A stretch of DNA of 64,000 nucleotides from Paenibacillus xylanivorans (GTDB taxonomy: Bacteria > Bacillota > Bacilli > Paenibacillales > Paenibacillaceae): the NCBI RefSeq assembly GCF_001280595.1, contig NZ_LITU01000081.1, forward strand, positions 304,461 to 368,460, read 5' to 3'. Numbering within the stretch: the first letter of the stretch is position 1; each line of letters starts with the position of its first letter. The position numbers and the translations under genes are program-made. The notes under the pieces were generated by a model that worked only from the letters and a program-made list of their open reading frames with translations, was not told the DNA's origin and made no database searches. This document shows, piece after piece, positions 18,872 to 28,333 of the stretch.

Positions 18872-20900
18872 TGCGAATCTGTTCCGCAGTACCGACAGTG
18901 GAGCTACTTGGACCCGCATCTGGGAATTTGAAGGATATCCAAACCGCAAAATGCGCTATACACAGGATATTTCGGCTGCGCCTTGGTTGACCTTTGGGAC
19001 GAATCCTGCACCGCCTGAAGTTTCTCCAAAGCTGGGCTGGATGATTGGTGATCTGGAGATTGACCCATTTGATTCTGACCGTATGATGTATGGAACAGGC
19101 GCGACCATCTACGGCACCAAAAATCTGACAGACTGGGATAACGGCAATAAAATCAATATTTCAGTGATGGCCAAAGGGGTCGAGGAGATCGCGGTTCTGG
19201 ATCTGGTCAGCCCGCCAAGCGGGGCACATTTGTTAAGTGGAGTAGGGGATGTCTCGGGATTCCGTCATAACGATCTGGATCAGGCACCAGCTACGATGTT
19301 TACCAGCCCCAACTACTCTTCTACCGAAAGTCTGGATTTTGCAGAGTTAAGTCCGAATACCATGGTTCGCGTAGGGAAAGCAGATTATACTGCTGATCCG
19401 AACGCAAAATCCATTGGTTTATCCAGCGACGGTGGTACCACATGGTATAAGGCAAACGCAGAGCCTGCCGGTACAACCGGAGGAGGAACCGTAGCTATCT
19501 CTGCAAATGGTAACCGACTTGTATGGAGTACGTCAGACAAGGGTGTGCATTATTCCACTGGCGGCAACTCATGGACAGCGAGTTCAGGTATACCCGCACA
19601 GGCCAAAGTGATCTCTGACCGGGTAAATTCGAACAAATTCTATGGATTTGCTGCCGGTAAAGTCTATGTGAGCACCAATGGTGGTGCCTCCTTTACCGCA
19701 TTTCCTTCTACCGGGCTTCCGGTAGAAGGAAATGCGGATCTGGACGCTGTTCCAGGTACGGAAGGCGAACTTTGGTTTGCAGGCGGCAGTGAAGAGGAAG
19801 GGCCATATGGTCTGTGGCATTCCACCGATTCAGGATCGACCTTTACCAAGCTTGCGAATGTGGAGGAAGCGGACAGCATCGGTTTTGGTAAAGCGGCACT
19901 TGGGCAGAACGTGGTCGCGCTGTACACGATTGCAAAGATCGATGGAACACGTGGATTTTTCCGTTCCGATGATGGTGGGGCAAATTGGGTACAGATTAAC
20001 GATAATCAGCATCAATATGCACGTGTAACCACGATTACAGGTGATCCACGTCTGTATGGAAGAGTGTATCTGGGTACGAATGGACGGGGCATTTTATATG
20101 CTGACCGTATTGGTGGGAACAATGGAGGTGGAGAAGGTGGAGGCGAGTCTCCGGTGACCAGTTCGGCCATCACACCAGTCACTGCGGAATTTGACAAGAA
20201 CACAGGCAACCAGACCAATATTCCTGTAACGTTGACACTGAACGGAAACACACTTAATGCAATACGTAATGGCAGTACAACGCTGGTTCCAGGTACGGAT
20301 TACACATTATCGGGCAATCAGGTTGTGTTGAGTAAAACCTATCTGGCTTCGTTGCCCAAGGGAAGCGCAGCGTTAACCTTCCATTTCAGTGCTGGCAATG
20401 ATGCGATCCTGAATCTGACTATTAAAGACACGACGGCTGTACCCGCGGGAGCCATTCGAATTGAGATGTTTAATGGAACGACTTCAGCAACGGGTAACAC
20501 CATTAATCCCAAGATCAAATTAACGAATACAGGCACTACGGCGATCAATCTTTCTGATGTTAAAATTCGTTACTACTATACGATCAATGGCGCTCAGACT
20601 CAAAACTTTTTCAGTGATTGGGCAACAGCTGGAAACGATAATGTTACAGGGGCGTTTAGTACGCTGTCGACCCCAGTGACCGGAGCAGATTCCGTGCTGG
20701 AGATTGGGTTTAATGCTTCTGCGGGTTCACTGGCAGCGGGGCAAAGTACTGAAATTCAGGCCCGTTTCTCCAAAACCGACTGGACCAACTACACTCAAAC
20801 GGATGATTATTCGTTTGCTCCAAGTCAAACAACTTACACCGACTGGACCAAGGTAACGGGATATATTGCGGGAAGTCTTCAATGGGGTATTGAACCTTAG
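18837..20900 (+). pseudogene. GH74 xyloglucanase, C-terminal fragment with X2 and CBM3
   Basis: This frame continues the GH74 protein: SWWPDANLFRST, APWLTFG, then SGVGDVSGFRH with the second catalytic aspartate, and the remaining propeller blades. A Gly-rich linker (GGNNGGGEGGGE) leads to a CBM_X2 domain (about 20160-20430) and a C-terminal cellulose-binding CBM3 (about 20450-20900). It has no signal peptide and no clear ribosome binding site, so it is probably not made as a secreted enzyme. The intact parent would be about 980-1000 residues, the usual size of Paenibacillus GH74-CBM3 enzymes. Later codons look normal, so the break seems recent. Confidence 0.85.
19696..19737. repeat. Perfect 19-bp inverted repeat inside the GH74 coding sequence
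   Basis: The arms 19696-19714 and 19719-19737 are exact reverse complements separated by 4 bases (GCTT). The segment encodes part of AFPSTGLPVEGNADL in a propeller blade. No U tract follows, so it is not a terminator. Confidence 0.9.
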
Positions 20901-20944
20901 ACTTAAACATGAAATGAAAGTTTGAGTTAATCTAAACGTACATC

Positions 20945-21003
20945 AATAAGAAGTCCTAGCTCGCCGAAAATGATTCATGGCGGGCCGAGGCTTCTTATTT
21001 TGT
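20945..21003 (+). terminator. Terminator after the GH74 gene
   Basis: A long imperfect stem (AATAAGAAG...CTTCTTATT with an inner GC-rich part) ends in TTATTTTGTC. Confidence 0.7.
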
Positions 21004-21307
21004 CGAAATATAGTGTACACTAAAGAGAGTTTCCATACGCATTTTGCATCATTGGATTTAACTCGCTCCCGGGTACAAGAGCTAGACGAATAGAAACATT
21101 TCGATCTATATCTTGCTAATTGAAAGACGCTCTTTGGATTTATGCAAAATGCTTACCATTGCTTAAACGTTCGTTTTGAGATATAAAAAGAAGTACAAAA
21201 CTTTCAAATTAATGTAACCGCTAACACGGGGAGGCCATTCTATCCGATATATGATGGTATATCTTGCACAGACATAGAAGAAAGATTAGACAAGGGGGTC
21301 AAGGGTC
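21004..21307 (+). other. Upstream region of the two-component pair
   Basis: About 300 bases without a gene. It holds one AAGTACAAAA motif copy (21191-21200) like those before the GH74 and ABC genes, and a clear ribosome binding region (GGGGGTCAAGGG). I could not assign a -10/-35 pair with confidence. Confidence 0.45.
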
Positions 21308-22855
21308 ATGAACCGGTTGTGTAAGGTGCTGATTGTTGACGATGAGTTTCTTGTAAGGCAAGGCATTAAGCACCATATGAACTGGGAAGCTGAAGGTTTT
21401 CAGATTGTAGGTGAAGCTTCCAACGGGGAAGAAGGGCTTGAACAGGTACAGTCGTTACAGCCGGATATTGTCATTACGGACATCGTGATGCCTGTGATGG
21501 ATGGGGAAACATTTGTCCGGACGTTAAAAGCGAGCCATCCGCAGATTGAGGTTATCGTACTTAGCAGCTTCAGTGAGTTCGAATATGTACGTTCAACGCT
21601 CCAGAATGGAGCAGCAGACTATATATTGAAACCGAAACTGGATACCAATGAATTATTACAAGTGCTTCAACGTACCGCTGGCAAAATTCCAGAATTGCAA
21701 TTTGAGCCTTCACTTGATGGGTGGAGGCTCGGGCAATTGATGGAAAAGATGCTGTCCGGTTTTACGTTGGATGATAGTAACGAGATGGATATCATTAGCG
21801 AGACGTTTCCTCACCGATGTTTCCGTCTACTCGTATATAAGCCGCAGGATACACAAGTACATGTGCACAAGCTGGATAACGATCAGTTGGAGTCCAGGTT
21901 ACGAGATCTGCTCCCTGATGTGGAGTGCGCAATCGTTCCGGCCGAAGGCACGTCGCCAGTGGTGCTTCTTAATGTTGAGCCTTCGAAGGATAAATGGATG
22001 GTGCAGCGGATTAAGGAGTTGGCGAGCGAGAATAAGGACGGGCAGGACGGACCTTGCTGGGTGCTGAGCGACAGCTTCTCTTCATTTGAAGAGATGGGGG
22101 ACGTATATCGAACACGTCTGATCAAGCTAATGGAATATCGCTTTTATTATGAGGATCGATCTATTCTGGTGTATGGCGAACTTCCGCCTCTTCACCCTGC
22201 CGGGTATCAGTTCAATGTGAACATGTTTTTGCAGCATGTGAAGCGAAATCGAACAGAAGCGGCAAGGGAATATATGCAGGAGCATGCTCTCACGTTGGGA
22301 CGGGATTATATTGCAGATGTGTTTGAAATCAAGTCCTTTCTGGGCAATCTGATCTTTAACGTGACCATTACCCTTGCAGATATGGATGTGCAGTCATCTG
22401 CGCTGGAAGAGAGCAAGTATGCCTATTTCAAACATGTGGATGGTGCTTCCAGTCTGGCAGAAGCGATGAAGGTACTGGATCAGTTCATGGCTGAGGTACA
22501 GGAGTGCACGACTGGAGAAGGTGGACGACGAAGTGATCCGAATATGAAAATGCTGCTGGAATATATGCATGAGCACTTTGATCAGCCGCTCGGACTTGCC
22601 GAAGTAGCCAAGCATTTTCATTTTAATCCATCGTACTTGTCCAGTTATTTCTCTTCACACAAAAAAGAAGGTTTTAACGAATATTTGAATAAAATTCGGA
22701 TTGAAAAGGCAGAGGAACTTCTCCGCTCAGACGATGTCACCATTTCCGAAATTAGCAGTAAGGTAGGGTATTCCGACCACAGTTACTTTTGCAAAGTGTT
22801 CAAAAAATTTACCGGACTGTCACCGAGCCGATACCGGCGAAAATTCTGGGCATAA
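21308..22855 (+). CDS. Two-component response regulator, YesN/AraC type
   Basis: A 515-residue response regulator. The N-terminal receiver domain has acidic DD at residues 11-12, the phosphorylated Asp58 in ITDIVMPVMDG, and the conserved Lys in ILKPKLD. A middle region of about 280 residues is of unknown fold. The C-terminal AraC HTH pair contains LGLAEVAKHFHFNPSYLSSYF and VGYSDHSYFCKVFKKFTGLSPSRYR. YesN-type regulators activate polysaccharide uptake and degradation operons. The kinase gene starts 19 bases downstream. Likely targets are the GH74 gene and the ABC transporter on either side, which share an upstream motif (inference). Confidence 0.9.
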   Translation: MNRLCKVLIVDDEFLVRQGIKHHMNWEAEGFQIVGEASNGEEGLEQVQSLQPDIVITDIVMPVMDGETFVRTLKASHPQIEVIVLSSFSEFEYVRSTLQNGAADYILKPKLDTNELLQVLQRTAGKIPELQFEPSLDGWRLGQLMEKMLSGFTLDDSNEMDIISETFPHRCFRLLVYKPQDTQVHVHKLDNDQLESRLRDLLPDVECAIVPAEGTSPVVLLNVEPSKDKWMVQRIKELASENKDGQDGPCWVLSDSFSSFEEMGDVYRTRLIKLMEYRFYYEDRSILVYGELPPLHPAGYQFNVNMFLQHVKRNRTEAAREYMQEHALTLGRDYIADVFEIKSFLGNLIFNVTITLADMDVQSSALEESKYAYFKHVDGASSLAEAMKVLDQFMAEVQECTTGEGGRRSDPNMKMLLEYMHEHFDQPLGLAEVAKHFHFNPSYLSSYFSSHKKEGFNEYLNKIRIEKAEELLRSDDVTISEISSKVGYSDHSYFCKVFKKFTGLSPSRYRRKFWA

Positions 22856-22874
22856 CGTCAGAAGGAAGAAATAA

Positions 22875-24644
22875 ATGAAGAAATGGATGAATGCATTTTC
22901 AAGGCTTGGACTTTTCCCTAAACTGTTCCTCGTTATGTTCGTTAGCATCATTCTTGTCTCTGTGCTCATCCTATGGACATCGATTCATATGTCGACCAAG
23001 CTGTTTACCGAGACGTTCAGTATTACGAACTCCAAGGTACTTAGCCAGATCAAAACGAACTTTGAATCCTTTAACGATGCGATCGCTGCTGTATCCAATA
23101 ATGTTAGCCAGAGCGGGGCGATTCGTGGTTATCTGTCCGAAGGAGAGGGTGACTCCCTCACAATGGCAAAGTCCTATTATAATATGAGGGAAACGATGGA
23201 CCGGATTCAGTCGATTACAGAGTCCTATGAAGTCGGTATTACGATTAGTGGTATTAATGGGCGTACGTATTCGACCGATCGGTCTCATCTTCGTTTATCG
23301 GCGGATGAATTGAAAGAACAGCCGATAACGCTAGAAGCAGCTGCAAGTCCGAATCGGATCATTTTTGATGACTATCAGACGAATGATGAGACAGCCGGGC
23401 AGATGATCTCAGCGACCAAGGCATTGACGGATCGTGCCCAAAACCGACTCTACGGTACGTTGTATGTCACCATGAGAGAGAACGCATTTCGTCAGTTTTA
23501 CAGCAGTTTCACGAGCAGAGGCAACGATGTGGTTATCCTGAATGATGCAGGTGAGATTGTATCGTCCAATCGGGAAGAGTGGATCGGTACCACTCAACTT
23601 GAATTGCTGACCTATGCCAGAGAAATGAATAATAACGAAACTGCAAAAGGGTTAAATGCACGAGTCATGGATCAGGACAGTGTGGTATTGTCCGAGTACT
23701 TGCCATTTTACCGTTTTTATATCATAAACGTCGTGGACAAGGATCTCGCAATGGGGCAGCTGATTGATATGAAGACGGTTGCTCTGATTTGCGCTGGCAT
23801 TGTGGCTGCTGCGCTCATACTGGTATTTCTAATTACGAATCAAATCACCAAATCACTGCGCAGACTCGTGAAGCAAATGTCGAATATTACTAAAAGTGAT
23901 CTGGACAACTATATTCCGGTCAGCGGAAGTTATGAGAGCCGACAGCTAGGTCATGCCTATAACTACATGCTGGATGAGCTGCATGACTATGTGGATCAAC
24001 TGGTACTTACACAGCGAGAGCAGCGAAACGCTGAGCTGGCGGCGCTGCAAAGCCAGATTAATCCTCATTTTCTATACAACACTCTGGCTTCCGTTAAAGT
24101 TCTAGTGCAGCAGGGGAACAAGGACAGGGCTGCCGAAACCATTAATGCGCTAATCTCTTTATTACAAAATACGATTAGTAACGTGAGTGAGACAATAACG
24201 GTGGAGCAAGAAGTCGAAAATCTGAAAAACTATGTATTCATTAATCACGTCCGATACGGAGGACGCATTAAAGCAGCCTTTTACGTAGCTCCGGATTGTA
24301 CGCATTATCATGTGCCCAAGCTGGTGATTCAGCCCTTTATTGAGAATGCCTTCTTCCATGGATTCATTTCCAAGGAAACAGGCACCATTCATGTGATGGT
24401 CTCCAGAGCCGGAGAGTCATTGATATGCGAGATTATGGATAACGGCGACGGGATCGAAGGATTCTCCATGGGTGAGTCGCTGCCCAATCCGAAGAATAAT
24501 CGGCAATTGTTCAGCGGTATCGGTATACGGAATGTACATGATCGCATAGAGCTGTTGTACGGGGCACCTTATGGTGTAACGATAATGAGCAAACCGGGAG
24601 AGGGGACAAGGGTTACCGTTACACTCCCGTTGATTACGAGCTAA
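22875..24644 (+). CDS. Sensor histidine kinase, YesM type
   Basis: A 589-residue membrane kinase. Transmembrane segments lie at about 15-35 and 302-321 and frame an extracellular Cache-like sensor of about 265 residues. A HAMP linker (ITKSLRRLVKQMSNITKSDL) follows. The His_kinase domain has LQSQINPHFLYNTL with phosphorylated His398, and the HATPase has FIENAFFHGF (N box) and DNGDGI (G1 box). The kinase would detect an extracellular oligosaccharide or a loaded binding protein and phosphorylate the regulator encoded just upstream. Confidence 0.9.
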   Translation: MKKWMNAFSRLGLFPKLFLVMFVSIILVSVLILWTSIHMSTKLFTETFSITNSKVLSQIKTNFESFNDAIAAVSNNVSQSGAIRGYLSEGEGDSLTMAKSYYNMRETMDRIQSITESYEVGITISGINGRTYSTDRSHLRLSADELKEQPITLEAAASPNRIIFDDYQTNDETAGQMISATKALTDRAQNRLYGTLYVTMRENAFRQFYSSFTSRGNDVVILNDAGEIVSSNREEWIGTTQLELLTYAREMNNNETAKGLNARVMDQDSVVLSEYLPFYRFYIINVVDKDLAMGQLIDMKTVALICAGIVAAALILVFLITNQITKSLRRLVKQMSNITKSDLDNYIPVSGSYESRQLGHAYNYMLDELHDYVDQLVLTQREQRNAELAALQSQINPHFLYNTLASVKVLVQQGNKDRAAETINALISLLQNTISNVSETITVEQEVENLKNYVFINHVRYGGRIKAAFYVAPDCTHYHVPKLVIQPFIENAFFHGFISKETGTIHVMVSRAGESLICEIMDNGDGIEGFSMGESLPNPKNNRQLFSGIGIRNVHDRIELLYGAPYGVTIMSKPGEGTRVTVTLPLITS

Positions 24645-24700
24645 ACAATAGGGCTTAAGTGAAAGCAAGGACGTTATTTAAGTGAAAGCAGCTTCAATAG

Positions 24701-24746
24701 GAGACCTTCCTGTTTTGTCAATGACAACACGGGAGGGTCTTTTTGG
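24701..24746 (+). terminator. Terminator after the kinase gene
   Basis: AGACCTTCCTGTTTTGTC pairs imperfectly with GACAACACGGGAGGGTCT around an AAT loop and is followed by TTTTTGG. Confidence 0.8.
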
Positions 24747-24797
24747 TGCGCAAAGCCTGAGAATGAAGCCTGACTTGTAAAATATTCAGATCAAAAA

Positions 24798-24958
24798 AGT
24801 ACAAAATCAAAAGAAATTACAAAAAAACAAATTTAATGCAAGCGGTTTCTGTAAAGGTTTTCATTGTGGCAATAAGATGACAAATCCATACAAAATTATT
24901 ACTAACGAATGAAGATTTGGGAATGATAAGATGAATATATCGAAAGCAAACGCTTTCA
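24798..24958 (+). promoter_or_regulatory. Operator region of the ABC transporter: two TACAAAA motifs and two cre sites
   Basis: Two motif copies, AAGTACAAAA and AATTACAAAA, have TACAAAA at 24800-24806 and 24818-24824, 18 bases apart in direct orientation. A perfect cre match ATGCAAGCGGTTTCT lies at 24836-24850 and a second cre with one mismatch (AAGCAAACGCTTTCA) at 24944-24958. This arrangement suggests activation by the YesN-type regulator and repression by CcpA. The cre matches are seen directly; the activator is inferred. Confidence 0.55.
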
Positions 24959-25007
24959 GAAAACGTAAACAATTTACAAACAAAGAGGTTAAGGGGAGTT
25001 GAATGGT

Positions 25008-26300
25008 TTGAAAAAAATGTGGGTATTGATGCTCGTAACTGTTCTGTTATTGTCTGCATGTTCTTCCGGTGGTGGAGGAAATACGGCAAGTGAAGGTGAA
25101 AAAACCGCTAATGAAATTACGATTTGGGCTTGGGACAAGGCATTTAACGTTGCTGCAATGGAAGCAGCAAAAGAAGCATATCAGAAGGGAAATCCTGATC
25201 TGAAAATTAACATCGTTGAGTATGCTCAAGATGCTATTATTCAGAAGCTGAACACCGGCCTGAATTCTGGAACAAGCAGTGGTCTTCCTAACATCGTTCT
25301 GATTGAGGACTATCGGTCACAAAGCTTTTTGAGTGCATATCCTGATGCGTTTAAAGATATGTCCTCTACAATTAAAGCTTCCGATTTCGCAGAGTACAAA
25401 CTGGGACCTACGGCTTTTGATGGTAAACAGTACGGTGTTCCGTTTGACTCCGGTGTAACAGGTCTCTACTACAGAACTGATCTGCTGGAGCAAGCAGGCT
25501 ACAAAGCAGCTGACCTTCAGGACATCACATGGGATGATTACATCAAAATCGGTAAAGATGTGAAAGCCAAAACAGGTAAGGACCTGATCACACTTGATCC
25601 CAACGATTTGGGTCTGATCCGCATGATGATCCAATCCGCAGGTTCATGGTATTCCAAGGAAGATGGAAAAACACCTGATCTTGCTGGCAATGCAGCTCTG
25701 AAAGAAGCTTTTGTAACCTACAAAGAACTGATGGATGCAAACGTCGTTAAACTGAACTCTGACTGGAGCCAATTCGTGGCAGCATTCAACAACGGTGATG
25801 TAGCTACGATTCCTACAGGAAACTGGATTACACCATCTGTTCGTCAAGAAGCATCCCAATCCGGCAAATGGGCGGTAGCACCGCTTCCTAAAATGGCTGG
25901 ACAATCGAATTCTGTACATGCTTCCAACTTGGGTGGTAGCTCATGGTACGTCATGAACAATGTTGCTGGTGCAGACCAAGCTGCTGATTTCATGGGTAAA
26001 ACATTCGGTTCTGATAAACAATTGTATCAAGATTTGCTGAACAACATTGGTGCGATCGGTACGTACAAACCGGCAGCAGAAGGCGAAGCATTTGATAAAG
26101 CCGATGAGTTCTTTGGCGGACAAAAAGTATTTGCTGATTTTGCAAAATGGACACAAGAAATTCCTAGCGTAAACTACGGTATCAACACATATGCCATCGA
26201 GGACATTCTGGTTGTTGAAATGCAGAACTTCCTGAACGGCAAAGCGATTGATGACGTTCTGGCTGATGCACAGAAACAAGCTGAAACACAATTACACTAA
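25008..26300 (+). CDS. Sugar ABC transporter substrate-binding lipoprotein
   Basis: The 430-residue protein has a lipoprotein signal with lipobox LLSAC (Cys18 becomes lipidated), a Ser/Gly-rich tether and a family-1 extracellular solute-binding fold (ITIWAWDKAFNVAAMEAA; VPFDSGVTGLYYRTDLLEQAGY; GGSSWYVM). It would capture oligosaccharides at the cell surface. TTG 25008 was chosen: AAGGGGAG ends 9 bases upstream and the first residues (MKKMWVLMLV) form a normal signal. Two permease genes follow after a long hairpin. The sugar is not known, but neighbours point to galactose- or xyloglucan-derived oligosaccharides. Confidence 0.9.
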   Translation: MKKMWVLMLVTVLLLSACSSGGGGNTASEGEKTANEITIWAWDKAFNVAAMEAAKEAYQKGNPDLKINIVEYAQDAIIQKLNTGLNSGTSSGLPNIVLIEDYRSQSFLSAYPDAFKDMSSTIKASDFAEYKLGPTAFDGKQYGVPFDSGVTGLYYRTDLLEQAGYKAADLQDITWDDYIKIGKDVKAKTGKDLITLDPNDLGLIRMMIQSAGSWYSKEDGKTPDLAGNAALKEAFVTYKELMDANVVKLNSDWSQFVAAFNNGDVATIPTGNWITPSVRQEASQSGKWAVAPLPKMAGQSNSVHASNLGGSSWYVMNNVAGADQAADFMGKTFGSDKQLYQDLLNNIGAIGTYKPAAEGEAFDKADEFFGGQKVFADFAKWTQEIPSVNYGINTYAIEDILVVEMQNFLNGKAIDDVLADAQKQAETQLH

Positions 26301-26318
26301 GATGATCCACGGTAACTT

Positions 26319-26407
26319 ATAGAACCCAAGGAAGCATCGGAGCCGTTCCACTGTCTGGCGCAAGCAATAGCCGACCCGGACATGGTGGAAGGCTCCCTGG
26401 GTTCTAT
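26319..26407 (+). other. Long imperfect hairpin between binding protein and permease genes
   Basis: ATAGAACCCAAGGAAGC pairs with GGCTCCCTGGGTTCTAT, and inner segments (GGAGCC...GTTCCAC with GTGGAA...GGCTCC) offer a second, competing pairing. Such stem-loops commonly protect the upstream mRNA, so the binding protein is made in excess over the permeases. No U tract follows, so read-through is expected. Confidence 0.6.
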
Positions 26408-26439
26408 CTATGTTGCACGGGAGAGAGAGGAGCCATACT

Positions 26440-27336
26440 GTGAAAGCCATGAATACAGGAGACAGTCTCCAAAAGAAAAATAATTTGACTGGATGGGCTT
26501 TTATTTCGCTCGCTGTTATCGGGATCGTTGCATTTTACTTCTATCCGATGCTGCAAGCGCTGCTCTTATCGTTCAAGTCTGGTGTAGGAGCCAATCTTGA
26601 ATTTACGGGCCTTGATAATTATAAACGATTATTTATTGACACCACGTTCCGCACTGCCGTATCCAATACATTTCTGTACTTGATCATTCAAGTGCCTGTC
26701 ATGATTATTCTCGGCTTGTTTATTTCCGTCTTGCTGAATGATAGTACATTGCGCTTCCGTAGCTTCTTCCGTACTGCCATTTTCCTGCCTTGCGTAACCT
26801 CATTGGTTGCCTACTCTGTCGTATTCAAATATCTGTTCTCTTCTGACGGAATGGTGAACCAATTCCTGATGAATCTGCATGTGATTGCTGAACCGATTCA
26901 ATGGATCACCGACCCGTTCTGGGCTAAAATTACGATTATAATCGCCGTAACTTGGCGTTGGACCGGATATAACATGATTTTCTATCTGTCATCCCTTCAG
27001 AACATTGATCAGTCGATCTATGAAGCTGCACGGATCGATGGCGCGAATGCTTTCACTCAATTTTTCAAAATTACCGTTCCATTGCTCAAACCGATTATCC
27101 TGTTCACCTCCATTACATCGACGATTGGTACATTGCAAATTTTCGATGAAATTATGAACATCACCAAAGGTGGTCCGGGTAATGCGACGATGTCCATCTC
27201 TCAGTACATCTATAACCTTTCGTTCAAATATTCACCGGACTTCGGATATGCGGCAACCGTTTCGTATTCTATCGTGCTGATGATTATCGTATTGTCCATA
27301 ATCCAGTTCAAAGTGGCAGGTGAGAGAAATGGCTAA
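26440..27336 (+). CDS. Sugar ABC transporter permease (MalF/UgpA type)
   Basis: The 298-residue membrane protein has six predicted transmembrane helices. The EAA loop is near EAARIDGANAFTQFFKITVPLLKP, where it contacts an ATPase. The N-terminus is short, as in Firmicutes oligosaccharide permeases. GTG 26440 is preferred because AGAGAGGAG ends 6 bases upstream. It overlaps the next permease gene by 8 bases. No ATPase gene is nearby. Confidence 0.92.
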   Translation: MKAMNTGDSLQKKNNLTGWAFISLAVIGIVAFYFYPMLQALLLSFKSGVGANLEFTGLDNYKRLFIDTTFRTAVSNTFLYLIIQVPVMIILGLFISVLLNDSTLRFRSFFRTAIFLPCVTSLVAYSVVFKYLFSSDGMVNQFLMNLHVIAEPIQWITDPFWAKITIIIAVTWRWTGYNMIFYLSSLQNIDQSIYEAARIDGANAFTQFFKITVPLLKPIILFTSITSTIGTLQIFDEIMNITKGGPGNATMSISQYIYNLSFKYSPDFGYAATVSYSIVLMIIVLSIIQFKVAGERNG

Positions 27337-28159
27337 AGCAAAAGCGAAACGTATATTCACATATGTCTTTTTGTCCATCGTTGCATTTGTGTCCATATTT
27401 CCGTTCTTCTGGATGCTCGTCAGTTCGACAAACGCTTCTGTAGATGTCACCAAAGGCAGATTGCTTCCGGGCTCATTTTTCCTTGATAACTTCAACAAAT
27501 TGCTGGAGCAGACGAACTTGGTACAGGCTCTGGGGAATTCGGCTATCGTTTCAGTCATTTCCACGATCCTTGCCCTGTTGATTGGTTCCCTGGCCGGTTA
27601 CGGATTCGAAGTGTATCGGACGAAATCACGGGATATCGTATTCAATATTCTGTTACTTTCCATGATGATTCCGTTCGCAGCGCTGATGGTTCCGTTGTAC
27701 CGGATGTTTGCTACGATCTCCGGTTTTGCTCCATTCATCGGAATCAATACGATGGCAGCGGTGATTCTGCCTACCATCACAACAGCGTTCCTGATCTTCT
27801 TCTTCCGTCAGAACACCAAAATGTTCCCGAAAGAGATGCTTGAAGCAGGCCGGATTGATGGTCTGAGCGAAATTGGCATCTTCCTGAAGATCTACATGCC
27901 AACGATGAAAACAACATATGCAGCTGCTGCGATCATCACATTCATGAGCAGCTGGAATAACTACCTGTGGCCTCTCGTGGTACTGCAAACGCCAGACCAA
28001 CAGACGATTCCGCTGTTAATTTCGAACCTCGGTTCCAGTTATTCACCGGATTATGGAGTCATTATGACCGCCATCGTCATCGCGACATTGCCGACAGCCC
28101 TTGTATTCTTCATTATGCAAAAACACTTTGTGGCAGGTATGGTTGGTTCCGTTAAATAA
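27329..28159 (+). CDS. Sugar ABC transporter permease (MalG/UgpE type)
   Basis: The 276-residue partner permease has about six transmembrane helices and the EAA motif LEAGRIDGLSEIGIFLKIYMP. ATG 27329 lies within the end of the first permease gene, with AGGTGAG just upstream, so translation is coupled. With the first permease it forms the channel for the sugar delivered by the lipoprotein. Energy probably comes from a shared MsmX-type ATPase encoded elsewhere. Confidence 0.92.
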   Translation: MAKAKAKRIFTYVFLSIVAFVSIFPFFWMLVSSTNASVDVTKGRLLPGSFFLDNFNKLLEQTNLVQALGNSAIVSVISTILALLIGSLAGYGFEVYRTKSRDIVFNILLLSMMIPFAALMVPLYRMFATISGFAPFIGINTMAAVILPTITTAFLIFFFRQNTKMFPKEMLEAGRIDGLSEIGIFLKIYMPTMKTTYAAAAIITFMSSWNNYLWPLVVLQTPDQQTIPLLISNLGSSYSPDYGVIMTAIVIATLPTALVFFIMQKHFVAGMVGSVK

Positions 28160-28208
28160 AGCATCATCATCAAACCGTCTGAATGGACGTCAATGCAGAA
28201 AAGAGAGA

Positions 28209-28250
28209 AGAGGACGCCTGGAATGGCGTGCCTCTGTCTTTCTGTTTGTT
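28209..28250 (+). terminator. Probable terminator after the ABC transporter operon
   Basis: AGAGGACGCC pairs with GGCGTGCCTCT (one bulged base) and is followed by TGTCTTTCTGTTTGTTT. Some read-through into the GH2 gene about 85 bases on is possible. Confidence 0.6.
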
Positions 28251-28333
28251 TATGTTTGTTTCGTAAAAGGGAAATAAGAATCTGTACTGAATAAGTAATA
28301 AATATATTTGTTTCAAGAGGGAGAGAGAGCCGA

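Noticed and set aside
18837..18880. Programmed frameshift in the GH74 gene
   Set aside because: No slippery heptamer or downstream pseudoknot is seen at the junction, and secreted hydrolases are not known to use one; a deletion explains it better.
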